Notes under the pieces: generated by a model
Database searches by the model: none
What the model was told of the DNA's origin: nothing
The model's input: the letters and a program-made list of their open reading frames with translations, nothing else
Position numbers and translations under genes: made by a program
Shown: piece by piece, positions 45,468-57,627 of the stretch
Layout of the letters: each line of letters starts with the position of its first letter
Numbering within the stretch: position 1 is the first letter of the stretch
Source of the DNA: Conoideocrella luteorostrata
Lineage: Eukaryota > Ascomycota > Sordariomycetes > Hypocreales > Clavicipitaceae
Assembly (NCBI GenBank): GCA_032433595.1
Contig: JASWJB010000169.1
Span: 27,653-91,652, forward strand
Direction of reading: 5' to 3'
DNA length: 64,000 nt

Positions 45468-48400
45468 ATGCGCCGCCCACGGAGCCTATTGCTTCTGCCG
45501 TTCCTTACATCTCTCATTCCTGCAACTCTCATTTCTGCTCGCGAAGTAAGCTGGAGGGTATCCAATCTCACCCTCGAACTGACCGACTTCGTGCCCGCCT
45601 GTGCAGAAAGCTGCTTTCTTTCCTTCCTCCAAGCGAATTATGGACTCGAGCGCGGTGCCAAGATTCCGTCTCTGGTTGAATTATGCTCTACCGATGGTGA
45701 CACGGGGTTCACCCTCGGCGAGGGCGCGGTACAGTGCATTGTCGCGGAGAGGAGTATCGATAATTGCGCCGACAAGGATGCTAATTGTGAGTTTTATTTC
45801 TGGGCTCTATACAAGAAGAAACAAGAAAGCACTCACAATTGTTCGGACAAACTAATTTTTTCTTCTTTGTTTTGCAAATATCTAGCATCGGTGATATACA
45901 GCGCCCACCAAATGTGTGCGAACCAGCCAGATGCCATTACTCCGACTCACGGAGTCTTGACTGCTACGCTGGTGCGACCCCCTCAAGGAGGAGGAGCTAT
46001 TTCCTATCCAGCTCCCTCAAGGACGACCCACACATGGAGATTCCCAAAGACAACTAGTCTGCCTACGACGTTGGTTGTCGATACGGGATCCTCGACGTCC
46101 ACGGCTGCGTCGTCGACGACGGAGGCTGATAGCACGCTGAGAACATCGCGAACTAGTACGGGAACACAATCTGCCTCTGAGACTAGTACCCCGGCGACAT
46201 CGGCTGTAGCTGCGGCAAATAGTGGCAAACCACTTACACCGCTGCAAAAGGCAGGTATCGCGGTTGGTGTGATTGGCTTTGCCATTATAGTCGTCGGCTT
46301 TCTTCTCCTGTTTCGGCTATACAGGGCCAAGAAGAAGCGACAGCATGCGCCTCTATCAGGGACGCCCCCCAGACGGGATTCATGGGGGTACAGATTCGAC
46401 AAGAACCATGGTCGAAGTGCCAGCACGGGAGGCGAGCAGCCGCCGCCCTGGATAACCAACCCTGCTCACCCACCGCAGAATCCCAATGGCTCATCGACGA
46501 TGCCAATCCCGCCTGTCACCTCAACAGCACGAGCAATGCCACCAGTCACTACTGCGACGGCCTCTGTCGTACCGGCAGCCGCGGCTCGGGCTCTGGCTTC
46601 AACAGGCAGACCGACAAACCCCCCAGCTCCCCCCAGAGCATACAACCGAACAAGCTGGCGCCCCAGTACCATTGGCCTCGCCATCTCGCCCGCAGCTTCG
46701 AAAAACAACGCACCAGCAACACCAATCTCTAGACCGCTGTCGAGGCTCCTCCCCGCCAAGCCCCTTCTTGCCTTGGCAATTCCTAAGAAATCATCATCCA
46801 CTCTACCGACCAAGCACGCCGATGTGCCTCCCTCCAAAAACCAATCCGAGACGCCGCCATCTCCCAAATATACCCGCGTGGCATCACACCCTCCCGTACT
46901 GCCAAAGCTGCTGATCCCCCACAGACATGACGACTTCCTCAACATGACGAAAACAACCAACAAGCCGCGGGAGAGTACCATGACTGAATTCGAGGAAGAT
47001 GGACGGGAGTCATCGTCAATATCTCCAGAGGGTCAGATCTGGAGACCGCCCAGTGCAGCGCCCCAATCGGCGGCTGCGACGTATTACGTTGCTGATAAGC
47101 ATGGGAACTGGGTCCTCGGCGATACGTATCGCATCTCGCAGGCGGCTGAGCTAGAGGGTACAACGCCATTAAGTGCGTATCCCAAGATGGCGACAAGTAT
47201 GACCATCCTACCTATTGTGAGCACTCAACCAAACGCGGATCCTGCTCCTGCTCCTGCTCCTGCTCCGTTGAATCTATCATCCGTGCGAGCTGCTCGCCGC
47301 TCATCATCGGCTCCGTATCCCCCTCCACTCGCCGCCAAACAATCGATCAGAGTCGTCACGGAGCCCCCATTGAAACTCCAAGACGCACAAGAGCATGTCG
47401 TTCCCCGGGCATTATTCTCAGGGAGCAATTCCGCGTCCGCTCGAGGCACTTCAGCAGCAGAGAGGAACTTGACCCGGCCGCGAGCCCCTTCTGCAGATAG
47501 CGGCGTGACCACCATTGCGACATCATCGTCATCATCATCTTCCTTGTCAGGGACCGACAGCGACCTGTCGCTCCCGAATGTCCAGCCGATCAACCTATCC
47601 CCTGTAGCGGAGTCACCTCGATCCGGAAATGGCAGGTCGCCGGTCTCATATCCCAAGATTCCCGGGCGGGAGACAGGCCCAACTGGCACGACACCGGCGG
47701 TGTTGGTTCCGCCTCCGAGGATGCCAATTTTGTACAAGCCCTCCGGGCAGAATGCGAGGTCGGCTTCATCAAGAGTCGAAGGCGCCAACAGTTCTTCTGT
47801 GCCGGCACCGCTGAATACCGCAAGCACTCGGAATATGGATCATGATGCCGATGCCAATGCCAATGCTGATGCTGCTATGAAGGTGACGCCTAGGAAAGAG
47901 CCAAAACTTCCTACAATCGTGCCCCTTATTCCAACCACGACAGTCGCATCACCTCCCAATCAACCTCCAAGCAGCGTGTCATCATCGCAGAGACTACGGA
48001 AACCCACTCAAGATCCCTCTCTTCTTCGAACCGGCTCCCCCACCTTGCGGATCGTGAGGCCTTCCCCTGCACCAGAAGATGACAGGGCAATGCTGCCATC
48101 TGCTCATCCCGGGAACACCTTGGCCCAGAGTGTGCAGCCGACCCAAAAGCAACCGGCTCAGTTACAACCGTCTCCGTTCCCGGCAGGACAGCAACCTCAG
48201 CAACCTCAGCAACATCAGCAGCAACAGCGACAACAGCAACTGAATCAGCATCTGTATCAGCATCAGCATCAGCAACGACCATATGAGACCCGCCTCCAGC
48301 AACCCCCCCAGCCCCAGGCTATGCCAGTGCAGCAAATTGATGCACAAAACGAACCACCTCGACCCCAGCAACAACAACAGCAGCAGCAGCAACACCCTCT

Positions 48401-49355
48401 CCCACCAACCCAGCAAGATCAACAGCATTCTCGAAAACCAACATCGAATTGGATCCCCGGCCTGCCCGCCCACCCACACCCCCAGCGACGTCCCCAGCAC
48501 ACAAGCACCCTCTGGCTACCCCCTCAAGCACGGAGCAACCGCAAGATTGAGACCGAGCCCGAACATCACCAGTTGACGCCCAGGCGTGCTCAGCTACATC
48601 TCCAGGCACCAGCAGCATCTCTTGAAACAGAAGCACAGCCCGAATCTCACCTTTATTTTCAGCCTCAGCCTCAACCTCACATTAACCCAAGGGAGCCTGA
48701 CGAACATACCCTACGTATCCAGGCCCAACCGCAACCGCAACCGCGACCGCAACTACATCAAAGCCATGTCGTCCCATCTCAACACCAACACCAAAACCCG
48801 ACATCTTTCCGAGCCCGCCAACAGCATCAACACCTTCAGCCGCCACAGTCTCGACCTCACCCGCCGCCACCACAGCATCATAACCATCAATATCCAATTC
48901 ATCCTCCCCAGCAACGTGCCTACGTCCCTTATGCCAACCCACGACCCTACCCAAACCAACACCCAACTCAAAACCTGAGCCATCACTACCCTCCATTTTA
49001 CCCACAATCGCGTCCACCGGCACATCCGCAGCCGCAGCCTCATCTACCAGGCCAGCAGGACTACCATCAACATCCACCGGTCCCTCAAATGCTTCCCACA
49101 ACTCTCCTCGCCAAGCGCCTGGGCCGCGACAGAGCAGTCAACATGTCCATATCAACAAATAACCTCTCTTCTTCGTCATTGTCATCCAATCAGCCTAATA
49201 ACTGGCACAGAGGCAGCTCTGGGCTAATGTACCTATCACCCGAAGCGATAACACCCCAGCAAGGACAATCAGGTGATCTGCCTTCGACTCCGACTTGGCT
49301 TCCAACTTTGACGCCTACTAGGCGCGGGGCAGACTTATACCTCAACGTTAAATGA
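45468..49355 (+). CDS. One-pass membrane protein with Cys-rich ectodomain and long Pro/Gln/His-rich tail
   Basis: Likely two exons (45468-45786, 45886-49355) give 1,262 residues. The 99-nt intron (GTGAGT..CTAG, branch ACTAAT) has no stop and keeps frame, so an unspliced 1,295-residue form is also readable. The signal peptide LLLLPFLTSLIPATLISA comes first. A small ectodomain with six cysteines (PACAESC, ELC, VQC, DNC, QMC) has a spacing loosely like CFEM domains, followed by a Ser/Thr-rich stalk. The membrane helix AGIAVGVIGFAIIVVGFLLL is followed by a stop-transfer YRAKKKR. The remaining roughly 1,000 residues are cytoplasmic and disordered, with a Gln/His/Pro-rich tract near the end. This layout fits a surface sensor or anchor (WSC/Mid2-like by analogy). 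I do not recognise the family, so function is unknown. Confidence 0.8.
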   Translation: MRRPRSLLLLPFLTSLIPATLISAREVSWRVSNLTLELTDFVPACAESCFLSFLQANYGLERGAKIPSLVELCSTDGDTGFTLGEGAVQCIVAERSIDNCADKDANCEFYFWALYKKKQESTHNCSDKLIFSSLFCKYLASVIYSAHQMCANQPDAITPTHGVLTATLVRPPQGGGAISYPAPSRTTHTWRFPKTTSLPTTLVVDTGSSTSTAASSTTEADSTLRTSRTSTGTQSASETSTPATSAVAAANSGKPLTPLQKAGIAVGVIGFAIIVVGFLLLFRLYRAKKKRQHAPLSGTPPRRDSWGYRFDKNHGRSASTGGEQPPPWITNPAHPPQNPNGSSTMPIPPVTSTARAMPPVTTATASVVPAAAARALASTGRPTNPPAPPRAYNRTSWRPSTIGLAISPAASKNNAPATPISRPLSRLLPAKPLLALAIPKKSSSTLPTKHADVPPSKNQSETPPSPKYTRVASHPPVLPKLLIPHRHDDFLNMTKTTNKPRESTMTEFEEDGRESSSISPEGQIWRPPSAAPQSAAATYYVADKHGNWVLGDTYRISQAAELEGTTPLSAYPKMATSMTILPIVSTQPNADPAPAPAPAPLNLSSVRAARRSSSAPYPPPLAAKQSIRVVTEPPLKLQDAQEHVVPRALFSGSNSASARGTSAAERNLTRPRAPSADSGVTTIATSSSSSSSLSGTDSDLSLPNVQPINLSPVAESPRSGNGRSPVSYPKIPGRETGPTGTTPAVLVPPPRMPILYKPSGQNARSASSRVEGANSSSVPAPLNTASTRNMDHDADANANADAAMKVTPRKEPKLPTIVPLIPTTTVASPPNQPPSSVSSSQRLRKPTQDPSLLRTGSPTLRIVRPSPAPEDDRAMLPSAHPGNTLAQSVQPTQKQPAQLQPSPFPAGQQPQQPQQHQQQQRQQQLNQHLYQHQHQQRPYETRLQQPPQPQAMPVQQIDAQNEPPRPQQQQQQQQQHPLPPTQQDQQHSRKPTSNWIPGLPAHPHPQRRPQHTSTLWLPPQARSNRKIETEPEHHQLTPRRAQLHLQAPAASLETEAQPESHLYFQPQPQPHINPREPDEHTLRIQAQPQPQPRPQLHQSHVVPSQHQHQNPTSFRARQQHQHLQPPQSRPHPPPPQHHNHQYPIHPPQQRAYVPYANPRPYPNQHPTQNLSHHYPPFYPQSRPPAHPQPQPHLPGQQDYHQHPPVPQMLPTTLLAKRLGRDRAVNMSISTNNLSSSSLSSNQPNNWHRGSSGLMYLSPEAITPQQGQSGDLPSTPTWLPTLTPTRRGADLYLNVK

Positions 49356-49710
49356 TTAAAATGACAATCAATAGAGCTTGTTGACAATCTACGTAATTTG
49401 TGTGTGTGTCTTCTTGTTTTGGAAACAGCGAGCGTCGTCTCGCACTCATATTCTCCTATTCTTCACTGTCAAACGCGACTGTACATACTATCACCCATTC
49501 TCTAACATAAATGATGCACCAAGGAGTGAAGCGGCTTCGGTACAACTTATGAATTAGTGGATTCAGGATACTATTACTGTATAATACTATCAAAATAGGG
49601 AAGCATAGGAAGAGCTCATGTAATTTACTACATCAATCCTGCAGCCGTAATCGTACGTGTTTGTCTAACATTTGCACAAGACTCTGGCTCTTGGGGCCAC
49701 TGAAAGAATC
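49356..49710. other. Spacer between convergent genes
   Basis: These 355 bases separate two facing stop codons and should hold both 3' UTRs. I see nothing else. Confidence 0.6.
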
Positions 49711-52700
49711 CTACCGGTTCTCTCGTCGGCTTCTATTATCATCACTTGCCTCATCTGGAGTTCGGCTCAATGCACACTCTCGTCTGCCGCGCTTTCCCGA
49801 CCGTGAAGGTTCCCCCTCCGGGTTTCTCGTCTCAATAGACCTACCGGGTTCGCTGCTATTATCCGTTCGACGCAGCTTTCGTGCACTATGCTGCTTCCCA
49901 TGAAAGAGACTATGAGCATCCCTTCGGAAATCGCTCAGCTGGTCATCCAATGCATTCATACCTTGACCCCATGCCTCTCGATTCAGATGAGTCCCAGCAT
50001 CAATCAGCTGATTCTTCCTCCGCACCTCCTGCCATCGGGTCAATCCCCCAAGCTCGAAAATGTTCATGCGTCGCGTCTTGCTTGTAGGATTTCCAATCAT
50101 GAACGGTCTCCATGCTTTCTCTTCTTCAATTACTGCATGCGTGTCGTGGGGCATGGAGGCTCGCCTAATCGTAGATCGTCGTCGAGCATCGACCAGCCTG
50201 TCCATTTCTTGCGACTTGGATTTCGGTACAATTTGAACTTCAGAGACCCGGATGAGAACAAGTAGTAACAAAAATGTTAAGACGAGCAATATCCCTGCCA
50301 CTACGCCTGTGGATACCTGCTGCCCAAGTTTTCTGGTGACGTGGCCACCCAAGGCAGTCGAGCCAGCGGCCAAAACGAAAGCCAGTGAATGAATAGATGC
50401 AAATGCTGCTGTTACCCTTGGAAATGACGAGTAGTTTGTTCGCTTCTGCGTCTTGCCGGAATTACCCTTCTGACGGCCAGTCATTCCCGGTGACAAGTCG
50501 GAGCAGTCAAAAGCCTCCATCACGAGTCCATTGCATTCTGAGATAGCTAGACACGAGAAGAAACCAACAAATCCAGAGAAAATTGTCGGCACACTGACAT
50601 GAATTGGTGGACCGGAAGACACCACAGCATAACAAATGCCTGCTATGGGTAGTGCGAAAGTGAACAATGTACGACGAACAAAATGAGATGACCATGCAAC
50701 TTTTTTTTCTAGAGTAGCCAAGCTGCTGTTTAATTGCGCCTGGCGAGACCGAGAGAATATGTTGGCTTTTTGGAACGGAATTGCCATTACAGCACCCAGA
50801 GCCATGACGCCAACAAACAAGCCAACTTCAGTGGACCTCAAACGATAAGACCGGGACACAAGTGAGCCCAACAAGATAATTATGAGGACAACTTGGGCAT
50901 ATATCCACGCGGAGTAAATAGTCAGAACAGCAAATCCTGGCTGGCGAAGCATTTCCAAATTGAGTGCAATGCCGTGATAGACCTCCTGTCCCCACCACTT
51001 GGGACCAGTCTTCACCCGATGCATCATGATCTCGCCCCGTGCGACCCGGCGAGAAATATCTTCACCAGTTCGTACTTCTGCTACGGATCGTCTGTATGCT
51101 GAACGACGAACCTCGGGACAAACCACGTTGAGAACGAGCACAACCGCTATGATTATGATGCTGACGTAGAATCCCCACGCTGGATGATAGTTGTCGATAA
51201 TGCATGCTCCAACCAGAAATCCCAGACCCAGAGACCCGATCCAGCACCATGTCCAAATTCCAAGCCACACACCCATCCCACCGCCGTGCCGCCGGGCATC
51301 AAAACGATCCACAACCTCCTGATGGGGGTTACTGCTCATGAGGGATGCTCCGAAAAGATCAGTCAGAATGGTATGAAAGTTCATACTCGCGAAGCCGAGT
51401 GATACTCCCATGAGAGACCGTGATGCCAGAAGGAGACATCTCCAAGATACCGCATTTGTGAGTCTCTGAGAGTTGACTGCGAGAGCCTGAGGGAATAAGA
51501 GTGGCATAGAGACTACCAAACTGGAAAGGATGTACGGTTTTCTTCCGTGAAGCAAAGGCAATGGCCAGAAGAAGAACTCTGGCAGGGCCAAGCCAAGGAA
51601 ACAGGCTGTGTTTCCATGAATGATCATATGAGCCTGATCAATGACATAATATTGGATAGAAGGAACTAGACCAGAGTAGATTCCTAATATTACGCCAATA
51701 AGTGCCGTACTGATACAGGCAACGGATGCGACAAATCGCTTGCGGGAAGGCGACTAGTCTCGAGCAACTGGCTGCCGCTTGTGCGATTTGGCCAGACTGA
51801 ATCCTTGAGCTCCTCTTAAACTGACGTGTGACCGTCGATGAAGACTGATACCATGATCTATATGCAATGGTCTACCACCGGTGTCGCGCTCCGGAAGCTC
51901 GAGTTCCTGGCCTGCTGCTGGCCGGTGAATTTTCCTATGATTTGCATGCACAGATCTCGTCGTGGTGTGTCGGAGGCTACCGGGAGTGACATTGGCTGGC
52001 TGTGTCAGGTTCGTACCAAGCTCTTCAATCTTATTGCCATGTTTCTGACCAATGTCCTGAGCTACAGTGCGACTACCACCATCAGGGACATGCTCCGGAG
52101 AAGTTGCGTCTAGCTTTTTGCTGGATTTTCGGCGCGGAATCCTCAAACCACCGCCATCCTTGCTAAGATTGTGGCTACTGTCGTTCACAGGGGCTTCTTT
52201 GGGAAGGGTCTGTAAAGAAGGATTCTGAATAGACTCGCTGAGCTTCGACTGATTGGGAAGATTTGATGACGGTTCTACGTGTCGCTTCGTTGTCGCCACT
52301 TTGCGTTCTGAGTCGTGCATGGAAGTTGTCGGTTCAAAATCACCACTACCGTCAGCGCTTGGGGTGGAAAACCTGGGCCGACTACCATTGCTTCCCCCCT
52401 TTTGGCTGGCGAAGCTTCGACAGTGGGAATGAAGGCTAGCAGAAGTCCGTTTATGCGTCTTTTGTGGGGAAGAAGACGCTGGTTGCTCAACGACTTGTGT
52501 GGCGATGGCGAGTGCCTCATTTAGCAGCCGTTCTAAATCACTGACTGCACGTTTAAAACCAACACGGTCGAATCCCGACGATGCCTTTTCTGATAAAACA
52601 GACGGTCCTCCATTTGATTTTGAGGGGGCCATGTAGGATAAGACTGATTCTGAATGGCCTTTACGCTCTGGTAACGTGCTGTGGACCCGATCGCCATGAC

Positions 52701-54165
52701 TTGGACGTTGGGTATACTTTGGCGTGTACGTTTCGGGATGACCCAGAACATCTTTCAACCATTGTGTTGTACGCTTATAATCTAGTATCGAGGCTAGAGG
52801 CTCATTATTCCCGGATGAGGTATTGGAAGGAGTGCCTTGAGCCACTTTGTCCCTATTGGCTTGCAGTCGTTCCTCAGAATCGTCCAAAACAGACTGTCTG
52901 GTGGAAGAAGCCTTGCTTGGCAGATCAAATACCGGTCCTACTTTGGGGACTGATCCGCGCCCATGATCCTCGAGACCATTTGTAGACCGAGCTTGGAAAA
53001 ATGGGCGGATTTTGGAGACTGGAATCGGCGCGTGAAGGAGCGGAGGCGTAGTTGATGTGTGAAGCGGATTTCCAGTCGGACAACCTGGCGTCTGGTGCCG
53101 CTGTGTATCATCCGGGGTTTTTGCTCTGGTGGAAAGAGGCTTCTGTAGATCTGTTGATTCGGTTGCGGCATCTGCAATGTGAGGTGTTTTCTCCAATGAA
53201 GGGTTATTCTCGGAAGCATTGACATGCCCTGATGACCTGCGATTCGGATCACTCTCAATGCTGCAATATTTAGACTGCTTTCCAATTTGAGGAACATCTT
53301 CGACGGGAGCGTTGGGTGTGTTGTTTTCGATGTGACAATCCTCTATGGGGTGCTCGGGGGTTATCGGTGGTTGTGTTTTCCCAACCAGAGCTGGGCTGTG
53401 GTGATCAGTATGCGACCTCATCGGCGGAGTGGAGGAAGAGCCTCTGCCGGAAACTGGGTGCATGACGGGACCGGCCATTGCTTCTGTAGTAAAAAAACCC
53501 AAAGACATGTCTGTGACAAAGCGGCCCAGGGTTTGGCGACCACCAGGAGCCTGTAGGTCCACAGCTGGTTGAACTTTGGGGCCAAAACCTTGGTGTTTTG
53601 AAGCTTGGTTTTCTGTGTTTGAGTCTAGGACACATGGCCGAACTTTTGAGATAGGTACGCGATAATGACTCTGGCAAGAAGGTGCAGGACTGCCTAGGAC
53701 TCGAGAGGATGAATCAGTCTCCGTTGTGTCAGATAATGCGTTAGTTTTCGATGTTTCATGGAACTTGCGCAAGTATAGCTGGCTATTGGCCATGGGAAAG
53801 AGTTCGCTGATGGAGTCGTCTTTCACCGATGTGTCCTGTGTATCATCTGAGAAGACCAGTGTCGATGACGGGGACAAAATCGAACTATCCTGCGGCTCCG
53901 GTGAACTCGCCTGCTCATGGCCCGAGTCGAAAGGGGCTACCTTGCTGTGAGCGGAACGATAGCTGAGTCCATGGCCACTTTCATTTGTGTCATTGTCAGA
54001 TGTTGAATATTGAAAAATTTCCGGACGAACTTTGGAAACATAGCTGCGACCAGGATGCTCAGACAACAATTTTGTTTCAGAAGGGGCTCGCGGTGTGGTG
54101 TTTAGGGTTCTGTCCACTCCATTGCTTTCAGGCATTGGTACCATATCTAAACCTGTACGCGCCAT
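49711..54165 (-). CDS. MFS transporter with an ~800-residue disordered N-terminus; interrupted by TAG or spliced
   Basis: Read from 54165, one frame runs 803 codons of Ser/Pro/Thr-rich, disordered sequence. It then meets TAG (51754-51756) and carries on in the same frame for 680 codons of transporter to 49711. The junction SHKRQPVARD-stop-SPSRKRFVA resembles, from memory, a conserved RRQPIARDW(S/H) phrase in fungal relatives, so TGG may have become TAG. Alternatively an intron (51754-51825, 72 nt, GTCAGT..TAG, in frame) removes the stop, giving 1,460 residues. The MFS part has about 12 helices, FFFWPLPLLHGRKPY as the motif-A loop, a large central loop (SRRVARGEIMMHRVK) and a polar C-tail. Substrate unknown. 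The N-terminus is cytoplasmic by topology and might regulate or localise the pump. Confidence 0.75.
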
Positions 54166-55273
54166 CGATGAAGATGCGTTACAAGTAGCTTATAGGTACG
54201 GATTTGACGCTACTCCAATAGTCCGTACGATTGAAACAATCATTCATTAATAGTTTTTCTGATAACAGTGACGAACTCTCTGATCAGACGCAAGTATCCG
54301 ATGGTTTGGAGTAGCTTTCATTGATTGCTGTCTTTCATAGCCAAGAAGCCCGACCTGACAAGAAGAAATTGGTCGAACGTTTCTTTTTTCAAGTTGCTGA
54401 CCCGTACGGTAAAGTCGGACAACGTAGTGGCAAGCACGGCAGTCGCTGTATCGCAAGAGAAAAGTCGATGGCCGCGTTAATGACCAAAAGATCGCCGCAG
54501 TCTATGCAAGTGCTCTCTCTCCAACGGTAGCTCTTAGTGAACGAGCAGAGATACTTGTAGGCTTGATGTCGTTAGAGAACTAGCTGCCGACTCCACCATA
54601 TGGCCATGAGAATGCGGGTCGACTACTTCGGCGGTATTGCTCTGCCAAAGTCGCCAACCTTCACCCTTGTATACTCGTGGGGCTGCTAGATGTAAGTGTG
54701 GCCTCAAAGCGCAAGGGGCATTCCGAACAGGATTCTTGATGAGCGTGCGTGCCGAGAGCAGCTGACTATCGCAGCTTAACGAGAGGTTTCGACGCTTAGA
54801 GAGAGATGTGTATTCTATAGAGAAAGGTAAAAGGTGTTGTAGTTTTCCAAGAGAAAGGAAATAGGAAAGATTGGTATGTGCTGCACCGGTTTGAATGAAG
54901 GGGGGCAGGCCAAGGTCGGGCGAGGCGAGGCGAGAAAGATGCACCGACCCGAGAGGCCAAAAAAATACTCTGAAATGAGGGAAAATGCTGACACTATTCA
55001 GATGCTAAACAGGACGAGAGCGTGGAAAAGGAACGGAAAGGACGGCAATGTGAAGAGGGTATGAAACGATGCTGGTGATGGGATAGAATGGTAATGATGG
55101 AGGAGCTTGGCTTCGCGTCAATTTTCGGTCCATGTTGTGTTGTGGTCGGCCCGCACTGAACACTAGACCAGACTCGCGCCTGCGCATCCTAGCCCTTGGC
55201 CATGTTTCTCGAATCGAGCTCATGAACCGCTGGGGCTTAGTTTCGGTGTGTTCACCCAAACTTGAGTACTCCG

Positions 55274-55305
55274 AAGGAAGGAAGGAAGGAAGGAAGGAAG
55301 GAAGG
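55274..55305. repeat. (AAGG)8 tetranucleotide repeat
   Basis: Eight uninterrupted AAGG units, outside genes. It is a plausible length-variable marker. Confidence 0.95.
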
Positions 55306-57354
55306 GGTGAGGAAGGCGCAGACGCGGTCCTTCAAAGACGCCTAATCGAATTGCTCAAGCTAGCTCGTTTCCTCCTTTCGCACCAATCAGCAATATCGAA
55401 TCCTTCATCAAAGGCAATGCTGTCTCTGAACGGCACACAGATACAATCGACCCCCAAGTTAAAAATACCTTGGTCTCGGCAATTATACGTTTCAGATGAG
55501 AGCCGACTGACTTGCTGAGCTAGACGCCTCATCCGCCTCACCCGCCGGAGTACATCCGAATGCCACCACCCAACGCAAGTCTTCTTTTGCGCCGGCCCCT
55601 TGCGTCTGCGTTGGGTTAACACTACGCTACACCGAGACCCCAAGGTTGCACTCCGTAGACGAGTGAATGAAATGAAACGAAGGAATGAATGCACGTCATG
55701 ATAGCAGCTGCCAGTCATCACCAACTCGCATCATGTCAGCCATCCACGCAGCAGCTGCACCTGCATCCACCTGCGCAAGCCCTCTGAGCCCAGCCCAAGC
55801 CCGTTCGTTGCATGTTGGTTCTAACTACGCCATACTGGGTACCCAGGGTGCTAGCTAATGCATGTCCCACCATGCTGCACCCATCCCGACCCTCTGGATT
55901 GTGCCCCTCCCTCACTCTGCCTGACAGCCAAACCATTGCCAGCATTCACATAATCCCTGAACCCAACCTGCCAAACCACCAAGGATACGGATGCCCTTGG
56001 CTTAAAATCCTTCACACCGACTCAGACACCAGAGCCGGGCGCGCACGGCGGCAAGCGGCTAATGGGGGCTCGCGCCGAGAGCCTGTCATCAATGAAGATC
56101 GATTAATCCCCTTTCACCAACGCACAATCATACCAACCATACTAGTATCACCCAACCCACCCTGCCACCACGCATAGCTAGTATCTTCTGGAACAAATCC
56201 TTCTCACGCACACAACACTCTCACACACATCCCCCCACACTGCATTGCATTAACGCAAACCTGCTTGTCGAACCCTGCCGCTCCAACGTGCAGCCTTTCT
56301 ATTTTTGGCGTGCATACGGAGTACTGCTTACGCGAATCGATAGTCGCCGTTTTTTCAGGAACATTAAGCTCGGCAGGCTGAGAAGCACATGCTTGTGGCT
56401 TGATTCCGGCAGATAGATCTGTTCCCAGCGTTTGAGCCCCTCTGCCCTGTGGGGGCAGGACGTCGCCTAAGCCATCAATCAAATTGTGTGGGCACAGGTA
56501 GTGATGGCCCAAGTAAAATTGCACACCGCGTGAGAGCCCAGTTACCAATGTTTTACAGATGATAGATCCGGGACGGACCCAGGATGCGTAGGCTCTGGCA
56601 AATAACCTTGAATTGCTACGCCGAAGTGGTCCTCTCGGTCCGTGACGTTGCTATGCGAGAGCAGCTGCTGCGAAGCAGTTTCTCCGTAATTTGAGGCAAA
56701 ATTGAAACCTTGGCATTATGTTATTATGTTACAGCACGCTTACATTCACGCAGTCGAGTTCAAAACACAAGATGAGAATGAAAATATAGTAAGAGAGATG
56801 TCTACTCTTCCAGTTCAATTGCTTGTATGTGGCAACCAGTGTCACAATGTTCTGTAGTATGTTGTGAGTGTCGACGGTTCCAGACCGTTACACGCTGTGT
56901 CTGTAGCCAGCACAGAGATAGCGGACGTTGGTATCCAGCGCCATGCTTGAGTTTCCAGCCAGGAAAACCATGAAAAGAATGAAAACAACGAGTGGAGAAG
57001 AAGAAGAAGAAGCTTCATCTCGGCACACAAAGCAGAAAAGGGGAAAAGGTCAGAAGCCACGGTGCCACGCCACAGCTGTCATCGACCAGCAGATTGCGGC
57101 ATCCCAAAAGGAGACACCGCAACAGTACGAAGTCGATGGATCGCGTGACACCAGGCCAACAAAGCATTATCGTGTGTAATAAACGTCCAAAACGCCCCTG
57201 TATGATCATTCCCACCCTTTGTTGTCACATGTACATGAAGCCCTGAGGCCGTTCGTCATGAATGGGAAAAGTCTAAGTCAAAATCGTGTACCGCGTCCCT
57301 TGGATGTCTGGATGCAAATGACTATAAGAGTCACTGCAAAAAGAATCGCATGCC

Positions 57355-57485
57355 AGTATAAAACAAAAGAAAAGGAGAAAACAAAAAAATAAAAGAAGAA
57401 AAGAAGAAAAAGAGAAAAAAGTCAAAAGAAACAGAAAACTGGAAGAAAGTGGAAAAGGAACAAAGAAAAAAAACCGACATCCCGA
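57355..57485. repeat. Long purine-rich (A/G) tract
   Basis: The plus strand is almost all A and G for about 130 bases, interrupted by few pyrimidines. Read on the minus strand it is a T/C-rich stretch just downstream of the small Cys/His-rich gene, so it may lie in that gene's 3' UTR or terminator. Confidence 0.7.
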
Positions 57486-57627
57486 AAAACATTTTAGCAA
57501 TGACGGAAAGATGCTCGCTCCATCAGAGTCCATGTCGATGCAAATCGGGGTCAGCCGGAGTGGTATACTTTTACATTAGTTCCGCTTTGAGGTGCATGAC
57601 ATAACAAGGCGTAATTCCAGAAATTCA

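Larger units (their letters stand above)
54166..57627. other. Gene-poor region upstream of the MFS gene
   Basis: No gene is supported in 3.5 kb. An (AAGG)8 run lies at 55274-55305, a dispersed motif at 56315-56323, and a long purine-rich strand at about 57355-57485. The first several hundred bases include the MFS promoter and leader. Confidence 0.5.
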
